From Panopea generosa (taxonomy: Eukaryota; Mollusca; Bivalvia; Adapedonta; Hiatellidae): DNA of 64,000 nucleotides. Below the pieces are notes generated by a model. That model did not search any database and was not told the origin of the DNA. It saw nothing but the letters and a program-made list of their open reading frames with translations. Shown here one piece after another: positions 49,266 through 59,547 of this stretch; the stretch's first letter is position 1; each line of letters starts with the position of its first letter. The stretch is taken from positions 19,392,437 through 19,456,436 of the forward strand of contig CM055906.1 in the NCBI GenBank assembly GCA_029582155.1, read 5' to 3'. A program made the translations under genes and the position numbers.

Positions 49266-51098
49266 GCTCTGGAAGATGTTATGATAACGTCATAGTATGA
49301 TTACGTCCTGATTTATTAGGCATACGTGCCCCTAAGAAATATTATGATTATGATCATATTAATTGAGTAAACGTAATCTGACGTTATAGTTAATTAAGTA
49401 TATATTGCTCTAAGGAATACAACGCTCTGTGTATGAAGAAAGACGAAAACTGCATCATTCAGCTAGTTCACTCATAGGTCTTTTACATAATAACGAATAA
49501 CATAGTATTAATATATATACACATATATTACCCTTACGAAATAAAATGAGAAACGATTACGTTCTAGTCAATTAAGTACACGTTACTCTATCGGACCAGT
49601 ATTCGAGCGTATACATTTTATTTCTAGTTAACATGATTATTCCCATGGGATTTTTTTTAAATGGGAAACGTTAAAACGGTCACAACAGTTGTAATATCTA
49701 ATAATAGTATTTATGAGTTGTTTTTATTTGTTCGTAGATATAGTTTAAAACACAAAAGCATCGTGTAGAAATGACTCCAGTAAATGTTGTATTATTCAAA
49801 CGATCCATCGTTTTGTATATATTTAGTAGCATGTCTAATGTCTAAATGATTTAAACTCACATTTCTCTTTCCTAAAATCATATACAGTTCGGGTACCACC
49901 GTGAGATAAATGCGCGTTTTATGTGTTTATGAAGCATCACATGGTGGTTCTATTAAGATTCATTCCGAGATCTTCTTCCACCAATAAACTGGATATGCCA
50001 TGATATATAACCTAAAATGTGTTGAAAATGGCGTTTAATCCCATTAAAATCGTTTCATAAATTAAGTGTGTCGCTTTTGGGTGTGAACCAAGTCCAACGA
50101 TGTTTCGGTTATTTAAAACATATTTCCATTGCGCCTTCAAATTGTGTAGTCGCGGTGTCTGCGTCTGTGATACGTATTACAACATAATCAATAGGAGCAT
50201 TAGAAGTGAGATGAAATAAAAAGCCATGATCTCTTTGGTGTATCACCAGGACACAATGGCCGTTTACCAATGTGCCTTCTTACATGTAGTAGTCAGTCAG
50301 TTTTATTATCCGTATCAAGTTCATAACCTACATTGATGTATCACTGTAAGTATTACACGTATTGTCAAAAAGTACGTTTATAATTCACCAGCTTAGCTCT
50401 TCTTGGAGCCCTATATATGTACTTCTTTCTAGCTGTTGTTAGAGTCCCTCTATGTGTTATACTTCATGTGCTTCTGCGACAACACTCTAGCCAATGTGAT
50501 GAGCGTGAATTAAACGTGTTACGTATCCTACACACAGTCTTTGTTGTACATATTATTCTGTCGACCCGTACTATCAATCAGTGGTGTCAATAGATCTGAT
50601 GGTTTGGAATCACGGAGTTCATTCCAATTTGCCCGTTATCTGTAGAATAGACCCAGATCCCCCGATTTGGTCCGTTTAATAGCAATGTTGGGAAAACCTC
50701 ATTTGAGCACGTTGATTGGTCTGTTGCTTCAAATATAAATTGCTGTTATGCATTGTGGGACAGGCATACAATTCTCTGCTTTTTCATTGGTAGACGTGAG
50801 AAATTAGGTTCTGGAATAGACTATTTTTGCTCGAGAATAAATAACCACTCAATTTGTCGATGCAAATAATAGAAGCATTTCGTGACAATGTGGCTACATT
50901 AACACCAAATTAATTCAGTTTATAACAGTCAATTGAATTTTTCATCATAACATATTCGTTCTGTCTGAAATCACAGATTGTGTATTCTGTAAAAGAAGCT
51001 ACATTTATATTTACATATGGATACTTTGATTTAATGAACAGTTATAGTTATTGACCGACTGATTGATGTGTTTAATTTCCCCAAATTGAATATATAGG
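49266..51098. other. Intergenic DNA with a weak local duplication
   Basis: 49370-49440 and 49548-49615 share gttatagttaattaagta / gttctagtcaattaagta and neighbouring words. No gene is supported. Confidence 0.4.
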
Positions 51099-51215
51099 GA
51101 ATACCATGTAAGTGTCCGATATTATCAACTTTATCAAGTGAGACGTAGAGAAAAACCAGGACGAGGCTCGTGCCGAACCTGATGAAGTTGATAATTTTAC
51201 GCTTATATGGTATTC
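51099..51215. repeat. 117-bp inverted-repeat element (MITE-like hairpin)
   Basis: The left arm 51099-51135 (gaataccatgtaag, then ttatcaacttt) pairs with the right arm 51180-51215 (aagttgataa, cttatatggtattc) with a few mismatches. The loop is about 44 bases and contains cgaggctcg, itself a small palindrome. Confidence 0.75.
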
Positions 51216-52672
51216 TATTTATCATATTTCTATATTTCTATATTTCTAGTTCGTTTTTCATTCATTTTAAGTAAGGTTAAAAGTAGTTTTGTCCCGGTCA
51301 AAATGTATAAGTGTTCATAACGACGTCATTAAAGTATACACAATAACGTCATGTGTCTGATAAACTTGCAATGACGTGATAAACCTATGTTTATCTCTCT
51401 TATCTCTCCAATTTTCTCAGAAAAAGGATAGAGCCATTTATCTTTGTCTTTGTCAGTCATGTTGGTAAGTTGGCCTACGCGAGTTTCATTGGCTACCTGA
51501 CTTAAGTTTCTTCCAATTAGCGTTTAATTTAGTTAAGAAGAATGACAACCTTATGCACACTAATTAGTATAATTCATCGACAACACAAATCCATCGCCAG
51601 TGATCGTGCCAGTGGCTTTGGGTAACAAATTCGCGATTAATCGATTAATCGGGACGACATAACGGTATCTAGACTAACGTTGGCGGTAATGAAGCGTTTT
51701 AAAAAAACGGAGGTACGGACGATTTTGATACACGTACATGTGTGGAAATCACACACTGTTTAAACGAAGTACTTTTTAAATTCTATTTACAGTTTTCGGA
51801 ATGTATTTTCTGTTTAAACGAGGAAAACGTTTTCTCTGCAAACCATGTTGACCCGCACGGCAGCCAAACAACGGTTTCAAGTTGAGCAGGACAACAAGCG
51901 TCAACGCATCTTTGAGTAGTAGGCTATATTTGATACAATTTAGCGCCATTGTCAACACAATGGGCCTACGTGTTATACACATCTGCTGCCAGATTACCAT
52001 GCTTTATACAACTCGGCAACGAAGGATATCCTGTTAAATGTTTTATTTGAAAAAAAAATAGCGGTTAAACCTACTTTTTGCTTTTCTTTAAACATACACA
52101 AGCACTGAATATTCTGATTTTATAAACATTATGATGTTATTCAGAGCATGATACAGACAATGTGCTATCAGCATTTTAAAGAGGGTTTTGTTTAAAAAGG
52201 AGGAGACCGCCTGTTGGTATTTCCAAGTTACAACAGGCTGCGATGTGTTAATGTGTTACCACAAACAGAGACAGTGCCTTCATCTGTAGTTATTATGGTG
52301 GCTTAATTATTTGTGTCGGTTTGTTCAAATTATTCAGTATTATAGAAAGATGTTTTACTAACTATTTGTAATTTTCTTTTTCTATCTATGATGTTCGCTC
52401 TTAATATATTTAGCACCTATTCCCCAGCAGCATATCTCTCATTTACACGTCGGTATACTGCAAATATCATAACTTCTGGCTTGAAACTCGATAAAACCGA
52501 AATGTGGGAACATCCATGTTTCATAAACACATTTCTAGTTGGGCAAAACACATTTTATCATCTAAGAGAGATAACTGTGTAAACTTTGTCTCACTGATTT
52601 GGACATACGTGTACGTTGTTATCACGCTAAACTGATGTTCAAATCGTGGCGAATTTACAAGAGAGATAAAAC
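51216..52672. other. Upstream region of gene 2
   Basis: No gene is recognised. CRE-like motifs cluster at 51321-51380: cgacgtcatt, aacgtcatg and TGACGTGA. No clear TATA or transcript start could be assigned for gene 2. Confidence 0.4.
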
Positions 52673-52973
52673 ATGCATTTCAGTGCTACTTTCGTTTTGT
52701 TGATTTTGCTGTTTATACAACTTTGGTACAAACAAACAGACTCAAAACTGGTCGGTGCGTTTGTTCTTCCGCATGGTGGTGTGGCACTGGATCCTAAAAA
52801 CTTCAACACGACCAACCAGACAGAGATTTTTGAGGCGTGGGAATTACACAACGCCTGCATCAAAGTGGGACAGGACATACAGGGTGCGCGACCAGATGTT
52901 GTATTCCTCAGCACCCCGCACGGCCTGGCGGATTACAAGAACTTTCTGTTATATATGAATACAGAGGCTTCAG
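52673..52973 (+). CDS. Gene 2 exon 1: signal peptide and first metal-site motifs
   Basis: Encodes residues 1-100 and one base of codon 101. Start context gataaaacATG. The donor is gtgaggt. It contains LPHGG and STPHG. Confidence 0.85.
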
Positions 52974-55900
52974 GTGAGGTAACAGTTGTGTTTTAAAATA
53001 TTAAACCTAATTATTATTAAGCTTTAATCTGGGCCTGGTATATCGACTGAAGTTGTGGTCTGGATCCGCGTTTGATCTAAGATATCAGTAACATGTTTAC
53101 ACTAGATTGGATACTATATAGTATATTGGCGCATCAAGGTCCTATGAGTATATGAAACATGAATGCACATAGCACCTTGGTGTTCTAAGGGGTCGATGAA
53201 CGTGTTTATTATTATTATTTGTGTGTAGGCTTTAATTAATGAGATTAATGACCCCATTTGACACACACGCACACAAAAGAACACAACCATTGAAAAGCAA
53301 TGTAATAAACGGTGTTTAGCGTCGTTTTCAACATTTATCAGTCATATCGCGACAGTGTCTACTTGAAACAGTATACTGAGCGCTGCCACACTGGAGTACC
53401 ATGCCGCAGACACATGGTATAGTTTTATACTAATTTATTTAAGCTCGACTGCGATAAAAGCTTAGAGAGCTTATATGAACCGCTCTCGAGTCTGCTTCCT
53501 GGGTAGAACCAGTACTGAGTGTTGTTTTATGAGAGGCATCGGGTCGAACTGGGGATCGAACCCGCAACCTCTGGCGTGAGCGGCCAACACTCTATACATT
53601 ACACTACCGCCCCCGCTTATTACATGGTATGATACCCCGTCCAGTCACATTACATGAGACCGGGTCGACCAGACCTAGAACAACTATCCTATAAATGCTG
53701 AACCCCAAACGAGGACGATTCTACTACTAGTTTTCAAGTATTTGGTATGGCCCAGCCGGCGACCGAGACTACGACCTTCCACATGCGCGGCGGACGCTTT
53801 ATCACCAGACCACGCTGTGGTAACCGAATCGTCAAACAAACGTCTGTATACCAACATGAATGTGATTGTTTAGAGAAGATAAACCGTTAAAACTAGTCGT
53901 CTTATTTGAATGATTTAAATGTGTAACTGTATGGCGAAGTTTACATATGTGTGTTATATACTCGAAAGATATAAAACGCCAGGTAAATTTCAGAGCCACA
54001 TTATCGAACTATGTAAGCGATATTTAGTTTTTTTACACAAATGTCTAATGTTTATATGATTTTGTCAATATCACGATCATCATTATTGATAATGTCATTA
54101 AGTTTACATATCATTAATTAAACTGATATCGTTTACAATAGTTTTATAATTTGGCCGGCGTTTCTTTATCCTGTAAGTGTATCATATGTTTATATGCCGT
54201 GATGTTTATACATATTAAACAGCGGTTCACTCATTTAAACTGGGATAAATGACGATCAGTAAATGAACAAATGAATGAAGGAATGAATGAAGGAATGAAT
54301 GAATGGGGTTTTACGGCGTATCAACACGTTGTGGATTATTCGACGCCAACAGGAAGGAAGAATCCAGGTTCACTCTACATGTAAAAAACCTAACAAATAA
54401 ATATACAGACAAAACACATCCACAAATGATTATGCAGAATGATCCTAGAACATGCAGAGATTCTATCGTATGATTCTCGCTTCTTGTAACATGCATGAGA
54501 CCCAGTTTTGTTGTTTCTGCGTAGACTTTATAATTGTACGCGTAACATAAACACATAATTATGTGTTGTTTTTTGACGAGCAGTGACGAATGCAAGGAGA
54601 AAAACAAAATATTATTCTGTGTTTTTGTTACGTTTACAATTATAAACAAAACACAGAAACAACAAGAGGCAAAGAGCCTTTTTGCTAAAACATTAAATAA
54701 ATCTATTTTGAATCTTCTTTTGATGAAAAATATCCTCTTCACACCAGAAACTATTCATTCGAAGGTCGAATTTTTATTGGTAGATTTGTATTATTTACAA
54801 CAAGTTTATTGAAAAGAAATAGTTTAAATCATGTTATTCCTTACTATTAATTTAATGGAATGTTTGGTCTAGTGTTAGCGTACCGAACGAGGATCAGAGG
54901 CCCATGGGTATGATTCCCACTACGGCCATGTGTGGTATGAGCCAAACACTTAATTCCCATATACTTACCATCGATACAAAGTTGAATTTAGGCGCCTTGT
55001 CCGATTAAATCAGTCGTTAGCGCGTCTTTCAATCCAGGGGTCGTGAGTTCGAATCCCCGCCCGGCAACAGTCTCCGTGGTGATTGATATACGGCAAATCC
55101 AGGATCCAAGGAAACAGTAGGTGTTAAGCGGGTGATAACATTATTCTAATATGTTCACTTTCGTGATTTAGTACCTATACCTGCCTTACCTGTACCGTCG
55201 ACCTAAAGTCTTACCATGTTTACAAAAGTAATGTTTTCAAATAAACAAAGCCGGAAGTTTGCGAGAATGATATGCTATATTGTAATGTGTAAGTGTAAAC
55301 TAGCTCGTTTGCAAGTAACTGGCGAAATATTCTTTGAAATGATGTATTGTATATGCATTTTATCGTTTCTAGGATTTGGGGTCGTGTACGACTGCCTATA
55401 TGAACCATGTCAATACAACCTGTCGCTTCATCTTGATAACCAGCTAGCGTCTCGTGTTGTCAGTATGCTCGGGGATAAAAGAAATGTGTCGGCGCTAAGC
55501 GGATTTGGACCTCTTGGTAATGACAACGAGATTCCTTTGAGGTGAGGTAGGCAGAGACTGAGAATTTTTGTTGTCGTATAGAGCTTAGAGTCGCTTTCAA
55601 CATTTTTTTAGTCATGTCTTGAGACAGATTCTGAGCGCTACCACACTGGAATGTGCTGTCGCCGACACATGTATTGATACCCCCACCCAGTCACATTATA
55701 CTGACACCGGACCAACCAGACCTAGAACTATCCTCTAAATGCTGAGTACCAAGCGAGGAAATTTCTTGTTCCGTTTTTTCAGGCCTTTGGTATGACCCGG
55801 CCGGGATTCGAAACCACGACCTTCCGCATACGAGCCCTCTACCACTAGACCATCGCTGCGGTGTAGAGAAACTGGGGGAGTAAGCGAATGGGGTTAAAGG

Positions 55901-58900
55901 GACACACGGCAATGTTGCAATCGATCGTACTTATGTCACGCATCAAATCAATATTTTGCACCAATGAGCGTGTCGTCATAAGGAGATATTAATTTCAAAG
56001 TATTACAGATTTTGAAAATGTGAGTAAAACTCATTTTTTTTTCTATAATTTCGATTAGACCAGCGGAACTAACCACACGCTTGTGAAATAGAATGCCTTT
56101 TGACCATTTACCAGTTTTTTTACATTCTCAAATGAAAAATATACAATTTAGTCCTTTCATTTTGTGTTAACATTTTGCATCATGCAAATCTATATGGATA
56201 TATCAAGTTTGCCGTGTGTCACTGTAACATATTATAGGTTTAATTGGAAGAGTAAAACCTCTGCATATGTCTGGTTACTTTATACCTATTTATTTCAGCT
56301 CAGTTGCTAAATGAGCTCAGAGCTTATTTGGATCGCTCTCAAGTCCGTTTCCGGGGTACATCCTGTACTGAGTGTTGGTTTTAGGCGGTCATTTGATCGA
56401 ACTTTGGATCGGACCCGTGACCCCAGCTGTTTGGCGGCCAACACTCTAACCACTGCACTTCCGTCTTTCTGTGAGGTTAATAAACATTAACTGGACAAAG
56501 GCACAAGTCAGTTAAAAGCTGGTCATAGGTTATGAGTAGAATTTTTATATGAAAAATTGTATGATGCATGCAGTCTACTAATTACGTTCTGGTCATCGAG
56601 TCCATTGTTTCATGTTGGTAATGACAATGGAGACATCAATATGATTCATCACAACAGCGCTAAATCACTCACTGCTCTTATTTATTTATTCTAAATATTG
56701 ACTAGCCTTACAGCCGTCCACTTTATAATAACTCGGCCAGTGAACTACCCCAGCATACAGACCAATCCAAGCCAGTTACGCCGTCTGTGGAATAAAATGC
56801 AGTTTTCTGTTTTAGATGGGGTGAAGTTATTCCGTTGCTGTTTGCTGGAAACTTAAAAAACACGAGGGTAGTGATTCTATCTCAGCCAACAAGACGCTAC
56901 ACGGACGATGTATCAATGATTCCAGAACTCTTAAAACTTGGTAACTTTTTAAAGTTTAAAATTTAAAATGTATATATATCCTCTTGTACTGATAACGAGT
57001 TATTTCTGAACTAAACAACGATCATGATCAATTTGCTGTGTTTGATGGAAATTGTGACAATAATAAACATGGGAACGAAGGCGGAAATGACCGAGCGTTG
57101 TTCCGATTGGTAGAATGGCCAGCAACTTCTTATATCTTCTTTGTTGTGTAATCTGGTAATTATAACTAACATCTATGAAATGTTTTGTCCTGTCGGTAAT
57201 GGTTGAAGACAGTAGTGATTGAAGATAAACATTTGATGTAAAGTTCAGCTATTGCATTGCAATTTGTATATTATGCACTATAGTAATGTAGTACAGAGTT
57301 GCATAGTCACTGCAAATTAGCATATTTGTCTGAAGTTGTAATTGTTCCTGTTTGAAGTTTAAATGATACGAAGTAAGTTAGAAGTCCTGCTTAAGCATAC
57401 ATGGTATGCACGTTTGTAGAATCCATGCATCGCGCACAGCGACCGAAACCGCTGCAATACTTAATAACTACTTTGTGAATGTTGAAACTCGAAACTGAAG
57501 AACGAAACTAAATTAAGCTTTCTGCGATTAACTCCTAACCCGTTAACTCCTATTTCATAACTAAAAAGTGTTTAATACGTTTTAAGAAAAGTTATGTTAC
57601 TACCACATGTGACTTATAACAGCCAATTAAAAACGATACTGTTTGGCAGGTCTTTTTGTAACAGTACCATGCGAACGTTGGCGGAAATTGCCGAGCATTG
57701 TTCCGATTGGTATAATGGGCATCACCTTGTATACTTTCTAATCTATGAAAATTAAACATTTTTGCATTTGCTATTCGTTACAAGTTATTAAGAATTTATT
57801 ATATGTTTTAAGAATGCACTGTTTCTATTTTATTCAAGGTGAGGATTTGTTTCCAATATTGGAAGGAACGACAGAACGTGTTGCCATAGTTATAAGTGCC
57901 GATCTTGCGCACACACATAAAGCAGACGGTCCGTACGGCTACTCCAACACGTCACAACCTTTTGATGACGTAAGATTTTGTTTAGTTTAAAAAACATTTC
58001 GCATGTATATTGCCTGTGTATTTGTTTGTTTTCGTCTCACACCACTATTACATTTCCCATAAGGTTCCATTGTTATATTTGTTTGCAAAACACAGCCTAA
58101 TCTTGGCAAAAGTTCGTCACTGGTTCAAAAAACTTAAATTGTAAAAAAAATACCTTGACCAGTTTTTTTAATTCAATAATTTTGTGATACTGATCAGTTT
58201 CCAGAGTAATAAGATGTCCACTTGTCACTCACGATGCGGTTCGAACCATTAATTCTAAAATGACACAGAATTGCATAGAAATCTGGGATCTGATTAAAAT
58301 TTTGCAGTGGTGATTTCGAAGATACTGATCATTTAACATATGGCAGAAGAAACTCACTGCAATATAAAGCCCTGAAAAAGAGAACTAAAATTTCAGTTCT
58401 ACCTTCTTCATTTGTAAGTCCGGAGAGCTAATTATGTTGTGAGTTCTTTGTCCAAAAACATTCCGAGTATCACTAGAAAACAGAATACAGGAATACATGA
58501 ATCAGTTATATTGTGATCAATGGCCTTATCACAAAGTCACATGTTATAAGGATTTGTTGTACTAATCTTAACAAGAGATTTTAATCGTTAACGTTAAGCA
58601 AAACATTTACATGAAGGTCAGCACCGACATGTATCGTATCATTCAGCCTAGTCTATCCCAGAAACTGATGTCTCTGTGTAGCAAATATTGTTAGAACACA
58701 TTACATAAGCACCTCTCATGATTAATATTCTGTAGCAATTATTGTAAAAGTGTAGTTCATAAACCTCACATTACATCGTAAACCTGTTATTGCTAGAGTT
58801 TATTTTATAAACTCCTTGTAGTTTACAATATAGAAATTAATTTTAGGGTGCATTTCATAAATACCTCATATTACGCTGTGTTGCAATTTTTTAGGTCTTA

Positions 58901-59441
58901 ATATACTTTCTTATAAGCACCTCACATTATTCTGAAAAGTAATGTTTCAGGTCCTAATGTTCTTTCTTATCAACACTTCATATTACGCTGTGTAGCAATG
59001 TTTGAGGTCTTAATGTACATTCTTATAAGCACCTCACGTTACGCTGTATAGCAATGTTTCAGGTCTTACTGTACTTTCTTTTAAGCACCTCACGTTATTC
59101 TGTGTAGCAATGTTTCAGGTCTTAATGTTCTTTTTGATAAGCACCTCACGTTATGCTGTGTAGCAATGTTTCAGGTCTTAATGTACTTTTGTGTTTTTCA
59201 GGCAATCGGTCAGTGGGCCAGAACTTTAGACGCTGAAAGTTTACTATTAAATGCTGCACACTTAGTTGACTGCGCACTTTCCTGTGGTTACACTGGTTTG
59301 GTGATGTTAAATGGTCTGTTGTCAAAGGTGTCTTTGTCGTCATGGAAGCCGACGGTGTACGCTAATTTACATCCTAGTTACTATGGCATGATGGCAGCGT
59401 CGTTTCACCGATATGAAGTAAATGAACCGTATGTTGGATGA
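52673..59441 (+). CDS. Gene 2: secreted LigB-family (extradiol dioxygenase-like) protein (joined CDS)
   Basis: CDS join 52673-52973, 55373-55541, 56816-56940, 57839-57969, 59202-59441; 966 bases, 321 residues. All four junctions keep the frame and have GT-AG signals. The N-terminus MHFSATFVLLILLFIQ is a signal peptide or membrane anchor. The rest matches the class III extradiol ring-cleavage dioxygenase (LigB) fold: LPHGG (His34) and STPHG (His83) as candidate Fe ligands, and SADLAHTH (His223) as the candidate catalytic His. The third ligand is uncertain; Glu254 is a candidate. The C-terminus has GYTGLVMLNG and HPSYYGMM. Five N-x-S/T sequons (45, 48, 116, 138, 235) agree with secretion. The family opens catechol rings using Fe(II) and O2, or has non-enzymatic relatives. 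Substrate unknown. Confidence 0.85.
53319..53826 (-). repeat. SINE family B, reversed, split by a nested SINE
   Basis: The two parts, 53319-53420 and 53631-53826, together align with the uninterrupted copy at 55590-55868. On the minus strand the head reads GGTCTGGTGAT, the A-box position, and the body includes the complement of gctgaaccccaaacgagg. The tail end is the complement of gcgtcgttttcaac. Confidence 0.8.
53421..53621 (-). repeat. SINE family C, nested, with 9-bp target duplication
   Basis: ACATGGTAT lies on both sides (53412-53420 and 53622-53630). On the minus strand the head has A-box-like TAGTGTAATGTATAGAG and a B box GCGGGTTCGATCCC. The body, with actgagtgttg and the complement-strand agcttag...gctctcgagtc, matches 56276-56468. 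Confidence 0.9.
53958..54065 (+). repeat. Dispersed repeat R3, left-part fragment
   Basis: Shares aatttcagagccacattatc and flanking words with 34150-34260. Confidence 0.6.
54264..54303. repeat. (GAAT)n/(GAAG) microsatellite
   Basis: About ten four-base units, aatgaatgaagg mixed. Confidence 0.9.
54861..54975 (+). repeat. tRNA-headed SINE fragment
   Basis: A-box-like tggtctagtgttagcgtac and B-box-like gggtatgattcccac, followed by a short unrelated body. It resembles the family B head. Not a tRNA gene, because no acceptor or anticodon stem closes. Confidence 0.5.
54988..55148 (+). repeat. SINE family A, shortened copy
   Basis: The head cgattaaatcagtcgttagcg and B box gtgagttcgaatccccgccc are well kept, then agtctccgtggtgattgata. 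The body is deleted before ccaaggaaacagtaggt. Confidence 0.75.
55373..55541 (+). CDS. Gene 2 exon 2
   Basis: Acceptor tatcgtttctag, donor gtgagg at 55542. Encodes FGVVYDCLYEPCQYNLSL through NEIPL plus two bases of the next codon. It contains the sequons NLS and NVS. Confidence 0.85.
55590..55868 (-). repeat. SINE family B, reversed, uninterrupted copy
   Basis: On the minus strand the head reads GATGGTCTAGTGGTAGAGGG (A box) and GTGGTTTCGAATCCCGGCC (B box). The body includes the complement of ctctaaatgctgagtacc. The tail is the complement of gagtcgctttcaac. It lacks the insert present in the 53319 copy. Confidence 0.88.
56276..56468 (-). repeat. SINE family C, reversed
   Basis: Aligns with 53421-53621: tatttatttcagctc, gagctcagagcttat, ctgtactgagtgttgg, tttggatcggacccgtgacc and ggccaacactctaacc. 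The head is on the right on the minus strand. Confidence 0.85.
56816..56940 (+). CDS. Gene 2 exon 3
   Basis: Acceptor ttctgttttag, donor gtaact at 56941. Encodes WGEVIPLLFAGNL through IPELLKL plus one base. It corresponds to the central LigB strand region (VVILSQP). Confidence 0.85.
56941..57838 (+). other. Gene 2 intron 3 with a short duplication
   Basis: A stretch gaacgaaggcggaaatgacc, with gagcgttgttccgattggta after it, at about 57072-57120 recurs at about 57670-57720 (gcgaacgttggcggaaattg, gccgagcattgttccgatt). This is a diverged local repeat. No exon is seen. Confidence 0.6.
57839..57969 (+). CDS. Gene 2 exon 4: catalytic His motif
   Basis: Acceptor ctattttattcaag, donor gtaaga at 57970. 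Encodes GEDLFPILEGTTERVAIVI, then SADLAHTHKADGPYGY and NTSQPFDD. SADLAHTH carries the candidate catalytic His. Confidence 0.88.
58165..58405 (+). repeat. Dispersed repeat R3, right-part copy
   Basis: Matches 34240-34500 (gtttccagagtaata, ttctaaaatgacacagaatt, cagtggtgatttcg, catttaaca, aaagccctgaaaaa). Confidence 0.75.
58849..59190 (+). repeat. Intronic minisatellite, about six units near 57-60 bp
   Basis: Unit core caatgtttcaggtcttaatg, then tactttcttataagcacctc, then acgttacgctgtgtag. The units are about 85-95 percent alike. The last unit runs into the polypyrimidine tract of exon 5. Most units contain a 3'-splice-like tttcag|g. Confidence 0.9.
59202..59441 (+). CDS. Gene 2 exon 5: C-terminal part
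   Basis: Acceptor tttgtgtttttcag. Encodes AIGQWARTLDAESLLLNAAH through NEPYVG and TGA at 59439-59441. It contains the LigB-family tail motifs GYTGLVMLNG and HPSYYGMM. Confidence 0.88.
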   Translation, partial: AIGQWARTLDAESLLLNAAHLVDCALSCGYTGLVMLNGLLSKVSLSSWKPTVYANLHPSYYGMMAASFHRYEVNEPYVG

Positions 59442-59541
59442 CACTAACAAAAAAAACGATTGAAAATAACAACAAACACAATAACAACAGCAGCACCACC
59501 AGCATCAACAACATTATGGTTTAAAGCGGAGTCATAAGGAC

Positions 59542-59547
59542 AATAAA
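59542..59547 (+). terminator. Gene 2 polyadenylation signal
   Basis: AATAAA 100 bases after the stop. Confidence 0.6.

Larger units (their letters stand above)
52974..55372 (+). other. Gene 2 intron 1, SINE-rich
   Basis: About 2.4 kb. It holds a family B SINE interrupted by a family C SINE, an R3 fragment, a GAAT microsatellite, a tRNA-like SINE head and a family A fragment. Overlapping frames at 54311-54812 are random. Confidence 0.75.
55542..56815 (+). other. Gene 2 intron 2, with two SINEs
   Basis: Contains a family B SINE (55590-55868) and a family C SINE (56276-56468), both reversed. The rest shows nothing recognised. Confidence 0.75.
57970..59201 (+). other. Gene 2 intron 4
   Basis: Holds an R3 copy (58165-58405) and a minisatellite (58849-59190) reaching the acceptor. 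Confidence 0.8.

Noticed and set aside
52388..52582. 64-residue frame just before gene 2 as an extra N-terminal exon
   Set aside because: It ends before the gene 2 start without a donor in frame, and the signal peptide at 52673 already gives a proper start.
54311..54742. 143-residue minus-strand open frame in gene 2 intron 1
   Set aside because: Phe/Leu/Ile-rich translation of AT-rich intron DNA, with no motif and an overlapping open frame on the other strand.
55006..55075. Possible tRNA gene (good A and B boxes)
   Set aside because: The acceptor and anticodon stems do not close, and the downstream body matches SINE family A, so it is a SINE head.
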